Positions 62,889-64,000 of a stretch of DNA of 64,000 nt are shown here, piece by piece. How positions within the stretch are numbered: position 1 is the stretch's first letter; each line of letters starts with the position of its first letter. Both the position numbers and the translations under genes were made by a program. This DNA comes from Leptomonas pyrrhocoris. Its lineage: Eukaryota > Euglenozoa > Kinetoplastea > Trypanosomatida > Trypanosomatidae. Under the pieces are notes generated by a model. The model was not told the origin of the DNA. It made no database searches and saw nothing but the letters and a program-made list of their open reading frames with translations. The stretch is from positions 458,938-522,937 of the forward strand of contig NW_015438375.1 in the NCBI RefSeq assembly GCF_001293395.1. Direction: 5' to 3'.

Positions 62889-63938
62889 AACGATCGCTGC
62901 TTGTTCCCGCCCGAGTCCTTCTTTCTCTGGGAGCCGGGTGTCTTCGACAAAGCGTTGCTGTCCTCTTGCATTTCAACGAGGAGGGCCACAGTCAAGCCGG
63001 TGCGTGGAAGCAATGATCTGTGTGGATTGCGCAAGAGACGAGATGACGCGAAAAGCGTATGTTTACCTTTTTTTTGTTTCTCCTTTCTTCTCGGCGCTTG
63101 TGTGCTGCAAGGGGACTCGCTTGTTGAAAGCAGCTCCTTCAACCCCTCAATATTTATCGTGCTATTACCACTTCTATTGTTATTACTACTTTTGACGTCT
63201 CGATCATTACTGTTTTCATGCTGTCGAATGCCGCCGCCGGCGTATTTTCCTTCGCTGACTTCGTCTTACCCGACGCGCGTCACTTTCGTTTTAAAGAGGG
63301 GACACGTGCCGGACGCGCCGTAAGGCGGCGTGCTCTCCGTCAAGTGGATTTCTATTCACCTTATTTACCCTATTCCTATTATTCGTGTGGCTTTTTGCAG
63401 GCTGTACGCTACCATCACGTGTGAGGCTTTCGTTGCGCTGTTTTCTGGATTCACCGACATGTCTCTCCCATTGCGCAGTCGACACAGCTGAGGCTTTGCT
63501 GCAAGGCAAAGCCGGCAAATAAAGCAAAGTACTGCAACTCACTCTAAGTTCCGTGTAAACTGTGCCGGAGTGCACCGGTTTTTCGACGGTGATGGTTGGA
63601 ACACCGTCACTTCATGCTTCATCGCGTCATAATTGGATGAGAGAGCTCCGTGGTAATGCTCGCACGCATGAGCTTTTTTCCCCTTTTCGTGTCTGCTGTG
63701 CTTCCAACTGGGAGCACTCAAATAAACGGCAAAAATAGCTGTTTTTTTCCCTTCTTCCTGATTTGGGTGTCTGCGGTGACGCCGCAGGCAGAGGCGCGAA
63801 CACAATTTTTTTCGCTTCTCTCTCTTTATCCTTTTGAATCGTCGGCTCTTCATCTGTGCAGCTGCGTGGCGGGCACCCTGTAGCACCGCAAACCTCTTCG
63901 ATTCCCCTTTTCAACTTTAAATTCCTTCCCTCGTGAGG
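62889..63938. other. Intergenic region, TDR1 to the last gene
   Basis: About 1 kb, T-rich with TAT/TTA runs around 63155-63195. No supported gene. A pyrimidine tract at 63898-63930 precedes the final start codon. Confidence 0.5.
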
Positions 63939-64000
63939 ATGGTATGGCTGCGACGTTCTGCGGTGCTGCTGTCGATCTGTGGGGCGACACTCCTCCTGAC
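63939..64000 (+). CDS. Partial gene, probable secreted or membrane protein N-terminus
   Basis: An ATG at 63939 opens a frame to the window end, reading MVWLRRSAVLLSICGATLLL, which has the basic start and hydrophobic core of a signal peptide or anchor. It follows a pyrimidine-rich leader. A second ATG at 63944 in another frame gives a less convincing start. Identity cannot be told from 20 residues. Confidence 0.4.
   Translation, partial: MVWLRRSAVLLSICGATLLL

Overview
The window is nuclear DNA of a trypanosomatid flagellate (Kinetoplastea), most likely of the Leishmania/Crithidia/Leptomonas side. All protein genes lie on the + strand, have no introns, and are separated by pyrimidine-rich spacers, as expected of a polycistronic unit processed by spliced-leader trans-splicing and polyadenylation. 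Several genes are kinetoplastid hallmarks: an RGG2-type mitochondrial RNA-editing factor with GWG repeats, the double-domain thiol-dependent reductase TDR1/Tc52, and sugar transporters with a large cysteine-rich loop after the first membrane helix. A short retroposon-like stretch with a Pr77/SIDER-like signature points the same way. From memory, TDR1, RGG2, ATG3 and D2-type transporters are also neighbours on Leishmania chromosome 33; I could not check this.

Layout. 1-7550: an ABCF ATPase and two unrelated type II membrane glycosyltransferases. 8047-8535: four tRNA genes (Glu-CTC and Ala-TGC on the minus strand, Arg-TCT and Arg-CCT on the plus strand). 9446-10276: ATG3, the E2-like enzyme of autophagy. 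12216-52155: a cluster of nine D2-like hexose-transporter-family genes. Copies 1 and 2 are distinct. Copies 3 to 9 encode one and the same protein and repeat at exactly 4301 bp. 52874-62888: CstF50, an enlarged Mpv17/PMP22 protein, an RGG2-like protein interrupted by 202 N, an unrecognised protein, and TDR1. 63939 onward: the probable start of one more gene with a signal-peptide-like N-terminus.

The transporter cluster is the exceptional part. The seven amplified copies replace the helix-7 sugar-contact motif QLTGIN by HLTGIG, while copies 1 and 2 keep QLTGI. The three protein types share an almost identical exofacial loop at DNA level, including silent sites, but differ mainly inside membrane helices, which suggests gene conversion combined with pore diversification. 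They also differ in flanking regions, the main site of gene control in trypanosomatids. The whole cluster is bounded by a directly repeated segment of about 437 bp, which could support copy-number change or circular amplicons. Exact identity of seven 4.3 kb units also means that the copy number in the assembly has to be treated with caution.
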